A DNA stretch of 64,000 nt from Streptomyces griseosporeus (GCF_014656055.1 NZ_BNBR01000001.1:434001-498000); one strand, 5' to 3'; positions 33,074 to 42,260 are shown, counted from the first letter of the stretch. Notes: a model not told the origin generated them from the letters alone. Program-made: numbers and translations.

Positions 33074-34054
33074 ATGTACGGGGCACTCGACATCGGAGGA
33101 ACCAAGATCGCCGGGGCGGTGGTGGACGCGGAGGGCCGGATCCTCGTCCGGGCCGAACGGCCGACGCCGGCCCGCGGATCCGCGGACGCCGTGCTGGCCG
33201 CGGTCACCTCGGTCCTGGACGACCTGTCCGCGCACGAGGCGTGGCACTCGGTGTCCTGCCTGGGAGTGGGAAGCGCCGGCCCCGTCGACACCGTCGCCGG
33301 CACGGTCAGCCCGGTCAACATCCCCGCCTGGCGTGACTTTCCGCTGGTCGCCGCGGTCGCGTCCCACCCGGGCCTGCCCGCCGCGGTCCAACCCGTCCTG
33401 ACGGGCGACGCCGTCGCCATGACGGCGGCGGAACACTGGAAGGGCGCCGCGCGGGGTGCCGCGAACGCGCTGTGCATGGTGGTCTCCACGGGCGTCGGGG
33501 GCGGCCTCGTCCTCGACGGGCGGCTGCACCCGGGGATCACCGGCAACGCCGGGCACATCGGCCACATCAGCGTGGATCTCGACGGCGAGCCGTGCCCCTG
33601 CGGCTCCCGGGGCTGCGTGGAACTGCTGGCCAGCGGCACCGCCATCGCCCGGCGGGCCCTCGCAGCGGGCTGGCGGCCGCCGTCCGGCGCCGCACCGACC
33701 GCCGCGTCCGTCGCGGCGTCCGCGCGCGGTGGCGACGGGATCGCCCTGGCCGTCTTCGACCGGGCGGCGCAGGCGCTGGCCGCGGGCATCGCCGCGACCG
33801 CCTCGCTGGTGGAACTCGACGTGGTGGTGATCGGCGGCGGTGTGGCCCAGGCCGGCGACCTGCTCTTCACGCCGCTGCGCCGCCATCTGACGACCTACGC
33901 GGCCCTGAGTTTCACGCGCGGCCTGAAGGTCGGACCGTCCGCACTCGCCGGGGACGCCGGCCTCATCGGCGCCGCGGCAGCCGCCGCCTCGGCGCGCACG
34001 GACGCCCCGGGCGCGGGCAGGCCGCTCGGCGCGCTGCACCCCACGACCGCCTGA
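33074..34054 (+). CDS. ROK-family sugar kinase with GHIGH motif
   Basis: 326 residues without a DNA-binding domain. ATP loop DIGGTKIAGAVVD at the N terminus, catalytic Asp in VLTGDAVAM, VSTGVGGGLVLDG, and the zinc/substrate motif GNAGHIGHISVDLDGEPCPCGSRGCVELL. Most ROK glucokinases have GEIGH; the GHIGH variant is what I recall in N-acetylmannosamine kinase NanK, so the enzyme may prefer a mannose-configured sugar. In this locus mannokinase activity, feeding mannose 6-phosphate to ManA 43 bases downstream, is the simplest role (inference). ATG 33074 lies after GAGAGGGG. Confidence 0.85.
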   Translation: MYGALDIGGTKIAGAVVDAEGRILVRAERPTPARGSADAVLAAVTSVLDDLSAHEAWHSVSCLGVGSAGPVDTVAGTVSPVNIPAWRDFPLVAAVASHPGLPAAVQPVLTGDAVAMTAAEHWKGAARGAANALCMVVSTGVGGGLVLDGRLHPGITGNAGHIGHISVDLDGEPCPCGSRGCVELLASGTAIARRALAAGWRPPSGAAPTAASVAASARGGDGIALAVFDRAAQALAAGIAATASLVELDVVVIGGGVAQAGDLLFTPLRRHLTTYAALSFTRGLKVGPSALAGDAGLIGAAAAAASARTDAPGAGRPLGALHPTTA

Positions 34055-34097
34055 CCTCGCACCCACCACCGCTACCGGACACGAAGGACCGCCCTGG

Positions 34098-35291
34098 ATG
34101 GATCGGCTGATCAACACCGTGCAGCACTACGCCTGGGGGTCGGTCGACGCCCTTCCCGCGCTCCTCGGCACGCCCCCCACGGGGCGGCCCCAGGCCGAAC
34201 TGTGGATGGGCGCCCACCCGTCGGCTCCCTCCCGCCTCGACCGGGGCCACGGCAGCGCGGGAACCCCCTCGCTGCTCGACGTCATCGAGGCCGACCCGGT
34301 CGCCCAGCTCGGCGAGGCGACGCTCCGGCGCCACGGCGTGCGGCTGCCGTTCCTCCTCAAGCTCCTCGCCGCGGCCGAACCGCTCTCCCTCCAGGTGCAT
34401 CCGGACCGCACCCAGGCCGCGGCGGGATACGCCAGGGAGGAGGCCGCGGGCATCCCCCTGACCGCACCGCACCGCTGCTACAAGGACGACCAGCACAAGC
34501 CCGAGCTGATCGTCGCCCTCACCGCCTTCCGGGGACTGTGCGGTTTCCGCGACCCGCGGGAGAGCGCGAACCTCCTGGAGGAGCCGGGCGTCGCGGCGCT
34601 CGACGCGCACATCGCCGCGCTGCGGAAGGCGCCCGAGGAGGAGGCGCTGCACGACTGCGTCGCCGCGTTCCTCGACGCACCCCCGCACACGCTGGAGGCC
34701 GTCGCCCGCTCCCTGGCCCGGCTCGCCTCCGGGCCCGGACCCCGCGCCGGGACCTGGTCGGCGTACGCCGGCATCGCCCGCCGCCACCCGGGCGACCCCG
34801 GTCTCCTCGTCGCCCTGCTGCTCCACCTCGTCACGCTGAGCCCGGGCGAGGGCCTCTACCTGGGCCCCGGAGTTCCCCACGCCTACCTGGAGGGGCTCGG
34901 TGTGGAGATCATGGCGAGCTCCGACAACGTGCTGCGCTGCGGCCTCACCGCCAAGCACATCGACGTACCCGAACTGCTGCGCGTCGTCCGGTTCTCGTCC
35001 ACCGCCCCGCACGTGCTCGGGCCGGAAGCCGGCCCCGGCGGCGAAGAGGTCTACGACACCCCCGCCGACGACTTCCGCCTGTCGCGGTGGGTGCTCCCGC
35101 CCGGCGGTCCCGAGCGACGGTTCGACGCCGCCGCTCCCCAGATCCTGCTGTGCACGCGGGGCTCGGCCCTCGTCCGTACGGCGAGCGGAGAACTCCCGCT
35201 TCCCCAGGGAGCGTCGGCGTACCTCCCGGCCGGGGAGGCGGGTGCGGTGCACGGCACCGGGACCGTCTTCCGCGCCACGGTGAACCTCTGA
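34098..35291 (+). CDS. manA: Mannose-6-phosphate isomerase, class I
   Basis: 397-residue cupin metalloenzyme converting mannose 6-phosphate to fructose 6-phosphate. It begins DRLINTVQHYAWGSVDALP, has PQAELWMGAHPSAPS, the metal-binding LSLQVHPDRTQA and KPELIVAL, and LYLGPGVPHAYLEGLGVEIMASSDNVLRCGLTAKHID with the zinc His and the Arg-containing loop. This is the classical type I PMI. It follows the ROK kinase by 43 bases in the same orientation and completes a mannose catabolic route. Confidence 0.93.
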   Translation: MDRLINTVQHYAWGSVDALPALLGTPPTGRPQAELWMGAHPSAPSRLDRGHGSAGTPSLLDVIEADPVAQLGEATLRRHGVRLPFLLKLLAAAEPLSLQVHPDRTQAAAGYAREEAAGIPLTAPHRCYKDDQHKPELIVALTAFRGLCGFRDPRESANLLEEPGVAALDAHIAALRKAPEEEALHDCVAAFLDAPPHTLEAVARSLARLASGPGPRAGTWSAYAGIARRHPGDPGLLVALLLHLVTLSPGEGLYLGPGVPHAYLEGLGVEIMASSDNVLRCGLTAKHIDVPELLRVVRFSSTAPHVLGPEAGPGGEEVYDTPADDFRLSRWVLPPGGPERRFDAAAPQILLCTRGSALVRTASGELPLPQGASAYLPAGEAGAVHGTGTVFRATVNL

Positions 35292-35446
35292 CCGCACGCC
35301 GTCCGGCGGCCGGAGCGCGTCGGCGCGGCGCAGGTCGGCGGCCCGGCGGGGGTGGCAGCACCCGGGGCCACCTGGGGAAGACCCCCCGTCGGGGACGGTG
35401 ACTGGCTGGCTGTTTCCGCCGCTCGGACCTGCGGAGACTCGTCGGC

Positions 35447-36526
35447 ATGACGATTTCCCCGCAGGCACCGGTCGCCGTCCCGGCACCCGACGCCCGAGCC
35501 CGTACGTCCGACTCCCGCGCCGGCAGTGACTTCGCCCGGCTGTCCCGCCGTATCGCCGAGGCGGGACTGATGAGGCGCCGCCCCGGCTACTACACGGCAC
35601 GGCTCGCGCTGGTGATCGCGCTGACGGCGGCCGGCTGGGGCGCGTTCGGCGCGCTCGGCGACAGCTGGTGGCAGTTGGCCGTGGCCGCCTTCCTCGCGCT
35701 GATGTCCGGGCAGATCGCCCTGGTGTCGCACGACCTGGCGCACCGCCAGGTGTTCCGGAGGGCCCGGCCGAGCGAGGTGTGGGGCCGGCTGTTCGGCAAT
35801 CTCGGGATCGGGATGAGCTACGGCTGGTGGATGAACAAGCACACCCGCCACCACGCCAATCCCAACCACGAGGATCTCGACCCGGACGTCGCCCCGGACA
35901 TCCTGGTGTGGTCCACCGAACAGGCCCGCCACAGCCGGGGCGTCGCCCGGTTCATCGGTGGCCACCAGGCGTGGCTGTTCTTCCCGCTGCTGACGCTGGA
36001 GGGCTTCAACCTGCATGTGGCGAGCCTGCGGGCGCTGCGCTCGCCGTCCATGAAGCACCGCGCGCTGGAGGCCGCGCTGCTCCTGTTCCACCTCGCGGCC
36101 TACGTGTCCGCGCTGTTCCTGGTGCTCCCGCCCGGCAAGGCGGTGGCCTTCCTCTTCGTGCACCAGTGCCTCTTCGGTGTCTACCTCGGCTGCACGTTCG
36201 CGCCGAACCACAAGGGCATGCCCACCTTCCGCGGCGACGAGCGGCCCGACTTCCTGCGCCGCCAGGTGCTCACGTCGCGCAACGTGCGGGGCGGGAGGGT
36301 CACCGACGTGCTGCTCGGCGGGCTCAACTACCAGATCGAGCACCATCTGTTCCCCAGCATGCCGACCCCGCATCTGCGGCGGGCCCGGACCGTCGTGCGG
36401 GCCTACTGCGCGGAGATCGGCGTGCCGTACCACGAGACCGGACTGCTGCGGTCGTACCGCGAGGCCCTCACCCATCTGCACCGGGTGGGTGAGCCGATCC
36501 GGCGCCGGCGCGGGGCAGCGGCCTGA
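35447..36526 (+). CDS. Fatty acid desaturase
   Basis: 359-residue membrane di-iron enzyme. The three histidine boxes are HDLAHRQ (about 94), HTRHHAN (about 131) and QIEHHLFP (about 295), with four to five helices between. This is the DesA3/linoleoyl-CoA desaturase-like class of actinomycetes, which inserts a double bond into acyl chains. The NHKGMPTF and TSRNVRGG blocks are typical. Single gene, 156 bases after manA; no reductase partner next to it. Probably involved in membrane fluidity control. Confidence 0.92.
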   Translation: MTISPQAPVAVPAPDARARTSDSRAGSDFARLSRRIAEAGLMRRRPGYYTARLALVIALTAAGWGAFGALGDSWWQLAVAAFLALMSGQIALVSHDLAHRQVFRRARPSEVWGRLFGNLGIGMSYGWWMNKHTRHHANPNHEDLDPDVAPDILVWSTEQARHSRGVARFIGGHQAWLFFPLLTLEGFNLHVASLRALRSPSMKHRALEAALLLFHLAAYVSALFLVLPPGKAVAFLFVHQCLFGVYLGCTFAPNHKGMPTFRGDERPDFLRRQVLTSRNVRGGRVTDVLLGGLNYQIEHHLFPSMPTPHLRRARTVVRAYCAEIGVPYHETGLLRSYREALTHLHRVGEPIRRRRGAAA

Positions 36527-36580
36527 AGCACGGGGGCTCCGCCGGGCCGCCGCCCGCTCCTTCCTCGGGGGGCTTCCGCC

Positions 36581-37576
36581 CTACCGTGCCGGGTCCGCGC
36601 AGGCGGTGGGCAGGTGGGCGGGGTTCTCGGCGGCCAGCTCACGTGCGACCGCCTTGACGTTCTCCTGCCCGATGGTGGGCAGGTCGGCGACCGGCGGGTA
36701 GCCGGGGTAGGCGCGGTCCACGGCGGTGACGAGCGACTTCTGCTCGGCCGGGGAGAGTCCGGTGCCCGCGGGGGAGGCCGGGGCCACGGCGGGCCGGACG
36801 AGGGCGCGGACGTGCCGGAGGTAGCCGCGCTGGTCGTCGATGAGCGTCCGGGCCGGGCCGGAAGCACCGTGGCCCGGGTACATCGTCCGGGCGTCGGGGA
36901 AGCGCCGGCCGAGCCGGTCGAGGATCTGGAGCCAGCCGCAGGTGTTGCCCTCGATCAGGGCGGGGGTGACCTTGCCGGTCGCCAGGTCGCCGGAGAAGAG
37001 GTCGCCGGTGTCGGGGCGGTAGTAGACGGTCGCGGTGTCGGACTCGCCCTCGGTGAATCCGGCGGTCTCCAGGCGGAGGCCGCCGATCCGCACCGGTGTG
37101 CCGTCCTCGAAGGTCCGGTCCGCGTAGGTGAGCCGGGCGGGGAAGCGGGGGTTGGCGGAGCGGGCCAGCGGATAGAAGCCGCGCTTGTCCTCCCGCATGG
37201 CCCGGTCGGTCGCCTTGGAGGCGTGGACGGGGGCGTCGGGGAAGGCCTCGTGTAAGGCGGCGGCTCCGCCGACGTGGTCGGGGTGGGAGTGGGTGAGCAG
37301 GATGGCGACGACGGGTTCGCCGGTCTTCTTGATCTCGGCTATCGCCTTGCGGGCGTCATCGGGGGTGCGCAGGGTGTCGACGAGGACCAGGCCGTCCGGC
37401 GCCTTGATCCAGTAGGTGTTGACGGAGCCCGGGTTCGGCGAGGCGTACCGCCCCGGCGGTGTCGGCCGGGCGCTCGGCTCGTCGGAGCCCTTGGCGGTCG
37501 AACAGCCCGCCACCGAGGCGGTCGCGCACAGGGTGGTGGAGGCCGCGGCCAGCAGGCGCCGCAGTCGTTGGTTCAT
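36581..37576 (-). CDS. Metallo-beta-lactamase-fold lipoprotein hydrolase
   Basis: 331 residues. Signal peptide ending in VAGCSTAKG (Cys about 25) suggests a lipoprotein. The MBL metal site is HSHPDH in LLTHSHPDHVGGAAALHEAF, with LFSGDL and MYPGHG as later ligands. NTYWIKAPDGLVLVDTLRTPDDA is the usual opening strand pair. These are surface-exposed hydrolases of unknown substrate, some acting on lactones or quorum signals. ATG 37576 follows GAAGGAT. Confidence 0.88.
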   Translation of the reverse strand: MNQRLRRLLAAASTTLCATASVAGCSTAKGSDEPSARPTPPGRYASPNPGSVNTYWIKAPDGLVLVDTLRTPDDARKAIAEIKKTGEPVVAILLTHSHPDHVGGAAALHEAFPDAPVHASKATDRAMREDKRGFYPLARSANPRFPARLTYADRTFEDGTPVRIGGLRLETAGFTEGESDTATVYYRPDTGDLFSGDLATGKVTPALIEGNTCGWLQILDRLGRRFPDARTMYPGHGASGPARTLIDDQRGYLRHVRALVRPAVAPASPAGTGLSPAEQKSLVTAVDRAYPGYPPVADLPTIGQENVKAVARELAAENPAHLPTACADPAR

Positions 37577-37775
37577 CTGGATCCTTCGTGACGTCGGGTG
37601 GGCAGGGCGGGCGAGCCGCACCGGTCGGTGCCGCGTCGCCGCACGTGCTGGAGAACGCGTGAAGGTCCTCCCCCGACGTACGTCCGGTCATGTCGTCGTC
37701 GGCGCATGGATCGGCGAGGGGTCCTGCCGGAGAGGGCCTTCGGTGCGCGCACGCCCCGCAGCCCGTGGTCACGCC

Positions 37776-39194
37776 TCAGGCGGGCTCGGGTTCCGGTGCG
37801 GGTTCGGCCTCCGGCCGCGCTCCCGTCCGCTGGGCGGGCACGCGGACCGGTGCCCAGCGTCGGGTGGTGCGGACATAGCCGTACACCACGGAGGACATCG
37901 CCAGCAGCAGCAGTGGTCCGGCCACGAGCTGGTGGCGGGCCATCTCCATGGGGAGCCAGCGGTACGCCGCCAGCAGCGCGACGAAGACGACGGTGCCGTA
38001 GGTGATCAGCAGCGTGGCGGAGCGGTCCCAGCCGCGGTCGAACGCGCGCAGTGCCGCCTCGATGGTGAGCGCGAAGACCACGCCGGCGACGAGGTCGACG
38101 CCGTAGTGGTAGCCGAAGCCGAGGGTCGCGCAGAGGGTGGCGGCGAGCCAGAACGCCCCGCCGTAGCGCAGGAGCCGGGGTGCCCTGCGGGTGTGGATGA
38201 AGATCGCGACGGCCCACGCGGTGTGCAGGCTGGGCATGCAGTTGCGCGGGGTGAGCGCGTCGTAGGTCACCGGGTGGGGGGTGGCGAGCGGCGGCGGGGT
38301 GTCCGGCCACAGGTTGGCCACCGCCCACTGCACGCCGCCGGTGCCGGAGGCGCCGGGGCCGTAGGCGAAGACCGGGCCGACGACCGGGAAGATCATATAG
38401 ACGGCCGGTCCGAGGAGGCCGATCACCAGGAAGGTGCGGACCAGGTGGTGGCGTGGGAAGCGGCGCTCGGCGGCCACGTTGCGCAGCTGGTAGAGCGCGA
38501 CGACGATCGCGGCGACGGCGAGCTGGGCGTAGACGACGTGGATGAGGTGGGGGCCGATCGGGTCGGTGGCCCGGAGCAGACGGCCGACCAGCCAGGAGGG
38601 GTTGCCCAGCGCGTGGTCGGCCATGGCCAGGTACGGGTCGAGGACGGCGGGGCGGGCCTTCGCGGTGATGACCAGCCAGGCGTCGCCGGTCTTGCGGCCG
38701 GCCACGAGCAGCAGGCCCAGACCGACGCCCTTGAGCAGCAGGGCGCGGTCCTCGCCGGTGCGGCGGGTGAGGGCGAGGACCGCGCAGCCGAGCATCACCC
38801 ACAGCGCGCCGTTGCCGAAGGAGTGGCCGTCGGCCGCTTCGACGCCGGCGGCCTGGCGCACGAGGACGAAGACGAGGTCGAGGGCGATGGCGGTGCCGGC
38901 CGCGAGGAATCTCTGCCGCCAGGCGAGCACGACCATCGTCAGCGCGAGGCCGCCGTAGAGGGGGCCGGGCTTGGGGGCGAAGACCATGCCCTTCAGCTGG
39001 GTGGTGACCGGACCGGGTTCGCCGTAGCGGCGGGCGGTGATCTCCATCGCGACGAGGAGCGCGAGTGCGGCGACGCCTGCGGCGGCCCACACCGCCGTGC
39101 GCGGCCGACCCGCCGTGGTCGACGCACCTGTGTTCTGTGTCTGCGTATTCACCCGCACCGCTCTGGACATCGACCGTTCAGCCGGTTTGTTCAT
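37776..39194 (-). CDS. PAP2-family membrane phosphatase or phosphotransferase
   Basis: 472 residues with about ten hydrophobic helices. The C-terminal half has a PAP2 phosphatase core of the inositol-phosphotransferase type: RNCMPSLHTAWAVAIFIHT (about 318) and LGFGYHYGVDLVAGVVFAL (about 362), giving the Ser-His and His-Asp catalytic motifs. The N-terminal half is a multi-helix region without recognisable family. It probably transfers or removes phosphate from a lipid on the outer membrane face. The C terminus is a Glu/Pro-rich tail (EAEPAPEPEPA). ATG 39194 was chosen; a second ATG at 39170 is possible. Confidence 0.82.
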   Translation of the reverse strand: MNKPAERSMSRAVRVNTQTQNTGASTTAGRPRTAVWAAAGVAALALLVAMEITARRYGEPGPVTTQLKGMVFAPKPGPLYGGLALTMVVLAWRQRFLAAGTAIALDLVFVLVRQAAGVEAADGHSFGNGALWVMLGCAVLALTRRTGEDRALLLKGVGLGLLLVAGRKTGDAWLVITAKARPAVLDPYLAMADHALGNPSWLVGRLLRATDPIGPHLIHVVYAQLAVAAIVVALYQLRNVAAERRFPRHHLVRTFLVIGLLGPAVYMIFPVVGPVFAYGPGASGTGGVQWAVANLWPDTPPPLATPHPVTYDALTPRNCMPSLHTAWAVAIFIHTRRAPRLLRYGGAFWLAATLCATLGFGYHYGVDLVAGVVFALTIEAALRAFDRGWDRSATLLITYGTVVFVALLAAYRWLPMEMARHQLVAGPLLLLAMSSVVYGYVRTTRRWAPVRVPAQRTGARPEAEPAPEPEPA

Positions 39195-39307
39195 ATTGGC
39201 TCACCCTGGGAGCGATGAGGATAATCACCGCGAGATCGAACATGCTATCGGAGCTGGGTCGGGCCGCTCCGGCCGCGGGCCGGTTCGTTCGGTCGCCGGC
39301 GGCGGGG

Positions 39308-40207
39308 TCAGCCGATGAGGGCCTGGGTGATCTGGCGGGTGGTCTGGGCGGCCACCCGGGCGTCGGTCGCGGCGTGGGCGGTGTAGGCGCTGAGGCCGGT
39401 GGTCAGCGCCCAGCCGCGGCCGCGCAGCCAGGTGGCGTCGTCGACGCCGAGGGCCGCCCGGAACTCCGCGCGGGTCGGGGGCGACAGCAGGGTGAAGGCG
39501 ATCATCAGGTCGCAGGCCGGGGCGCCGAGGCCGAGCCCGCCGAAGTCGATGACGGCGCTGAGCCGGCCGTCGACGGTCAGCAGGTTGCCGGTGTGGAAGT
39601 CGCCGTGGAACCAGACCGGCGGGCCGTCCCAGGCGGGTGCGTCCAGCGCCGCCTCCCACAGCGCGGTCAGCGCCGCGGCATCGAACACGCCGTCGAGCCG
39701 CGCGATGGCGGCCCGGGTGGCCCGGTCCCGCGCGGCCAGCGGCGGCAGTGTCAGGTCGCCGCGGGCGGTCGGCTCGCGGAGATCGCCCGGATCGCACCGC
39801 CGCAGGGCGGTGAGGAACGCGGCGAGGTCGGTGGCCGCCCGGCGGGAGTCGGCCAGCGCCTCCACGGTGGCCACCTCGCCGTCGAGCCAGCGGGACACCG
39901 CCCAGGTCCACGGGTAGCCGAAGGCGGGCCTGCCGACGCCCACCGGGACCGGGACGGCGAGCGGGAGGTGCGGGGCGAGCCGGGGCAGCCACTCCGCCTC
40001 CTTCCCGGCCTGGCCCATCGCCCAGGCGTGGCGGGGCAGCCGGACGGACAGCTCCTCCCCCAGCCGGTAGATCACATGGTCCGAGCCCGCCGGGTCGAGC
40101 AGGCGCAGGGGCAGCCGCGCCCACTGCGGGAACTGGGTGTCCACCAGACGTCTGACCAGTGCGGCGTCAATCGCGGGCCGGATCTCCGTGACGTCACCGG
40201 TCGTCAA
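39308..40207 (-). CDS. Aminoglycoside phosphotransferase-family protein
   Basis: 299 residues of the APH/choline-kinase-like fold. VIYRLGEELSVRLPR contains the nucleotide-loop strand, WFHGDFHTGNLLTVDGRLSAVIDFGGLGLGAPACDLMIAF holds the catalytic HGDFHTGN and metal-binding IDFG. Members phosphorylate antibiotics or small metabolites; specificity cannot be read. I prefer the TTG start at 40207, which has AGGAG at the right distance and gives MTTGDVTEIRPA, over ATG 40258 without a ribosome site. Divergent from the MFS gene at 40378. Confidence 0.82.
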   Translation of the reverse strand: MTTGDVTEIRPAIDAALVRRLVDTQFPQWARLPLRLLDPAGSDHVIYRLGEELSVRLPRHAWAMGQAGKEAEWLPRLAPHLPLAVPVPVGVGRPAFGYPWTWAVSRWLDGEVATVEALADSRRAATDLAAFLTALRRCDPGDLREPTARGDLTLPPLAARDRATRAAIARLDGVFDAAALTALWEAALDAPAWDGPPVWFHGDFHTGNLLTVDGRLSAVIDFGGLGLGAPACDLMIAFTLLSPPTRAEFRAALGVDDATWLRGRGWALTTGLSAYTAHAATDARVAAQTTRQITQALIG

Positions 40208-40364
40208 AAGCAGCTCCTGTCGTCGGCCCGCTCCGGACAGCGGACGGTCAGGGCCCATCCCAGTGCGCCGCGCGGCCTCCTGTCGACGGCATTTCCCGCC
40301 GACTCCGGTGCGGGCGGCGCCGGTCGGCGACGAAAAGGTGTGGCCCGGGCTGCCGCCCGCTGGC

Positions 40365-40370
40365 TACGGT
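40365..40370 (+). promoter_or_regulatory. -10 box for a leaderless MFS transcript
   Basis: TACGGT is seven bases before ATG 40378, with no ribosome site between. Confidence 0.4.
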
Positions 40371-40377
40371 CCCCGCC

Positions 40378-41823
40378 ATGGCGATCAGGGAGGCTCCGGG
40401 ACACACGCCGCGCATACGGGGACGGGCCCTGGCCCTGCTGCTCGTGCTGTGCGGGACGATCTTCCTGGAGGGCAGCGACGTCGCCATGCTGGCCGTCGCC
40501 GTGCCCGCCATCCGCGCCGACCTCGGCCTGAGCACCGGCGCGGCGGCGTGGGTGATGAGCGGCTACGTGCTCGGTTACGCCGGTTTCACGCTGCTCGGCG
40601 GCCGGGCGGCCGATCTGCTGGGCAGACGGCGGATGTTCCTCACCTGGCTCGGCGTCTTCCTCGTCTTCTCGATGCTGGGCGGCTTCGCGGCGAACGGCTG
40701 GATGCTGGTCGCGGCCCGGTTCGTCACGGGGGTGGCGGCGGCGTTCATGACCCCCGCCGCCATGTCGATCATCACGACGTCGTACGCGGAGGGGCCGGAG
40801 CGCGACAAGGCGCTGCTGGTCTTCGCCGGTGTCGGCGCCGGCGGCTTCTCGACGGGCCTCGTCCTCGGCGGGCTGCTGACGGAGATCGGCTGGCGGTGGG
40901 TGTTCTTCGCCCCGGTGTTCCTGGCCGGTGCCCTCCTGCTCGCGGCGCTCGGGCTGGTGCCCGCCGAGCCCCGTCCGGAGCGCGCGGAGCACGGCTACGA
41001 CCTGCTGGGCGCGGCCGTCGCCGCCGCCGCGATGCTGCTGTTCGCCTACGGCATCGTCCGGCTCGAACACGGCGCCGAAGGCCTCGGCCCGACGCTCGGC
41101 GCGCTCGGCGCCGGCCCCGCGCTGCTGGCGGTGTTCGTCCTCATCGAACGCCGCGCCACCGCCCCGCTCGTCCGGCTGGGCATCTTCCGCAAGTCTGCGA
41201 TGGTCCGGGCCGATCTCGCCGCGCTGCTCTTCCTGGGCGCGTTCTTCGGCTTCCAGTTCATCGTCACGCTCTATCTCCAGGAGGTGCGCGGCTGGTCCTC
41301 CCTGCGGGCCGCGCTGGCGCTGATCGCCATGGGCTGCGACGCCGTACTGGCTCCGGTCCTCACCCCGCGCCTGGTACGGCGGTACGGCAACGGCCGGGTG
41401 ATCGTCGGCGGCTTCCTGCTGGCGATCGTGGCGTACGGGCTCTTCCTGCCCGTCGGGCCGGACTGGTCGTACGCGGCGATGTTCCCGAGCCTGATCACCG
41501 CGGGCACCGCCTTCGCCCTCGCCTACGGCCCGCTGACCATCGCGGCGACCGACAGCGTGGCCGAGGAGGAGCAGGGCCTGGCAGGCGGGCTGCTGTACAC
41601 GTTCACACAGTTCGGCTCGGCGGTCGGCATCTCCGCGGTGACGGCGGTGTACGGCATCGCGTCGGCCGGCACCGACGGATCGCCGGCCGCGGTGCTCGAC
41701 GCGTACCGCACGGCGCTCGCCGTCCCGGTGGTGATGGTGCTGCTGGGAGCGGCGGTGTCGGCGGCCGGCCTGCGCGGCGGGAGCCGGCGGCCCCGGTCCC
41801 CTCGGCCTTCGTGGAGAAGCTGA
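40378..41823 (+). CDS. MFS transporter, DHA2 (14-helix) type
   Basis: 481 residues. Signature loop GGRAADLLGRRRMFLTWLG after helix 2, and motif C-like GAGGFSTGLVLGGLLTEIGWRWVFF in helix 5, typical of H+-coupled drug exporters. About 14 helices. The last 15 codons (GGSRRPRSPRPSWRS) are read across the start of a decayed gene in another frame (41808 onward), so the natural C terminus may have been altered by a deletion. Apparently leaderless. Divergent from the APH-like gene. Confidence 0.88.
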   Translation: MAIREAPGHTPRIRGRALALLLVLCGTIFLEGSDVAMLAVAVPAIRADLGLSTGAAAWVMSGYVLGYAGFTLLGGRAADLLGRRRMFLTWLGVFLVFSMLGGFAANGWMLVAARFVTGVAAAFMTPAAMSIITTSYAEGPERDKALLVFAGVGAGGFSTGLVLGGLLTEIGWRWVFFAPVFLAGALLLAALGLVPAEPRPERAEHGYDLLGAAVAAAAMLLFAYGIVRLEHGAEGLGPTLGALGAGPALLAVFVLIERRATAPLVRLGIFRKSAMVRADLAALLFLGAFFGFQFIVTLYLQEVRGWSSLRAALALIAMGCDAVLAPVLTPRLVRRYGNGRVIVGGFLLAIVAYGLFLPVGPDWSYAAMFPSLITAGTAFALAYGPLTIAATDSVAEEEQGLAGGLLYTFTQFGSAVGISAVTAVYGIASAGTDGSPAAVLDAYRTALAVPVVMVLLGAAVSAAGLRGGSRRPRSPRPSWRS

Positions 41824-42044
41824 GGGCCGTGCAGGAGGTCCAGTGGATGAACGTCTGCCTGGGGACGCACGAGTGCGACCTGTGCCCTGAGGGCGCCGCT
41901 CCGGAGGGGAACGGCTAGGTGCGGATCCCGGGCGAGCCGGGCGTCGCGTGCGCGGCGCCGTTCCTCGTCACGCACCACGTCACCGCCCACGGCTACCGCC
42001 CGCCGCCCCTGGAGCAGGGCGGGGTCGTGCCTTGCGGCCGGTGG
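41808..42044 (+). pseudogene. Decayed gene remnant with in-frame nonsense codon
   Basis: One frame reads FVEKLRAVQEVQWMNVCLG, THECDLCPEGAAPEGNG, TAG (41916-41918), then VRIPGEPGVACAAPFLV and THHVTAHGYRPPPLEQ without a shift. The two halves look like the C-terminal part of a Streptomyces family whose members read GNGE-RV/IPG-----APALV-HYVTAHGYRPP, so TAG has replaced a Glu codon (GAG). The upstream part is missing, cut at the end of the MFS gene. The cysteines in NVCLGTHECDLC are kept. Probably non-functional. Confidence 0.65.
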
Positions 42045-42260
42045 TCAGACGACGGTCTCCCCGTCGTGGAGGCCGCCCGAGCAGCGCATGGTGAACTGAT
42101 GGTCGCCCGTGCCCGTGTCCTGGATGATGATCACTCCTCCGCCCGCGATGCACTGGCTCGCGGTGACGTCCGAAGGGGCCGCCGCCGCGGCCGCACCGGG
42201 GGCGAGGAGGGTGCCGGCCGCGGCCAGGGCGGCGAACAGGGCGTACGACAGCTTGTGCAT
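42045..42260 (-). CDS. Small secreted protein with one cysteine pair
   Basis: 71 residues. HKLSYALFAALAAAGTLLAPGAAAAAAP is a clear Sec signal peptide, leaving a mature peptide of about 43 residues with Cys in TASQCIAGGG and MRCSGGLHDG, likely a disulfide. GAGGAG precedes ATG 42260. Similar short Streptomyces exported peptides have no assigned function. It ends one base from the decayed remnant on the other strand. Confidence 0.75.
   Translation of the reverse strand: MHKLSYALFAALAAAGTLLAPGAAAAAAPSDVTASQCIAGGGVIIIQDTGTGDHQFTMRCSGGLHDGETVV

Noticed and set aside
40378..41918. MFS protein fused to the downstream remnant
   Set aside because: The MFS frame stops at 41823; the remnant is in another frame.
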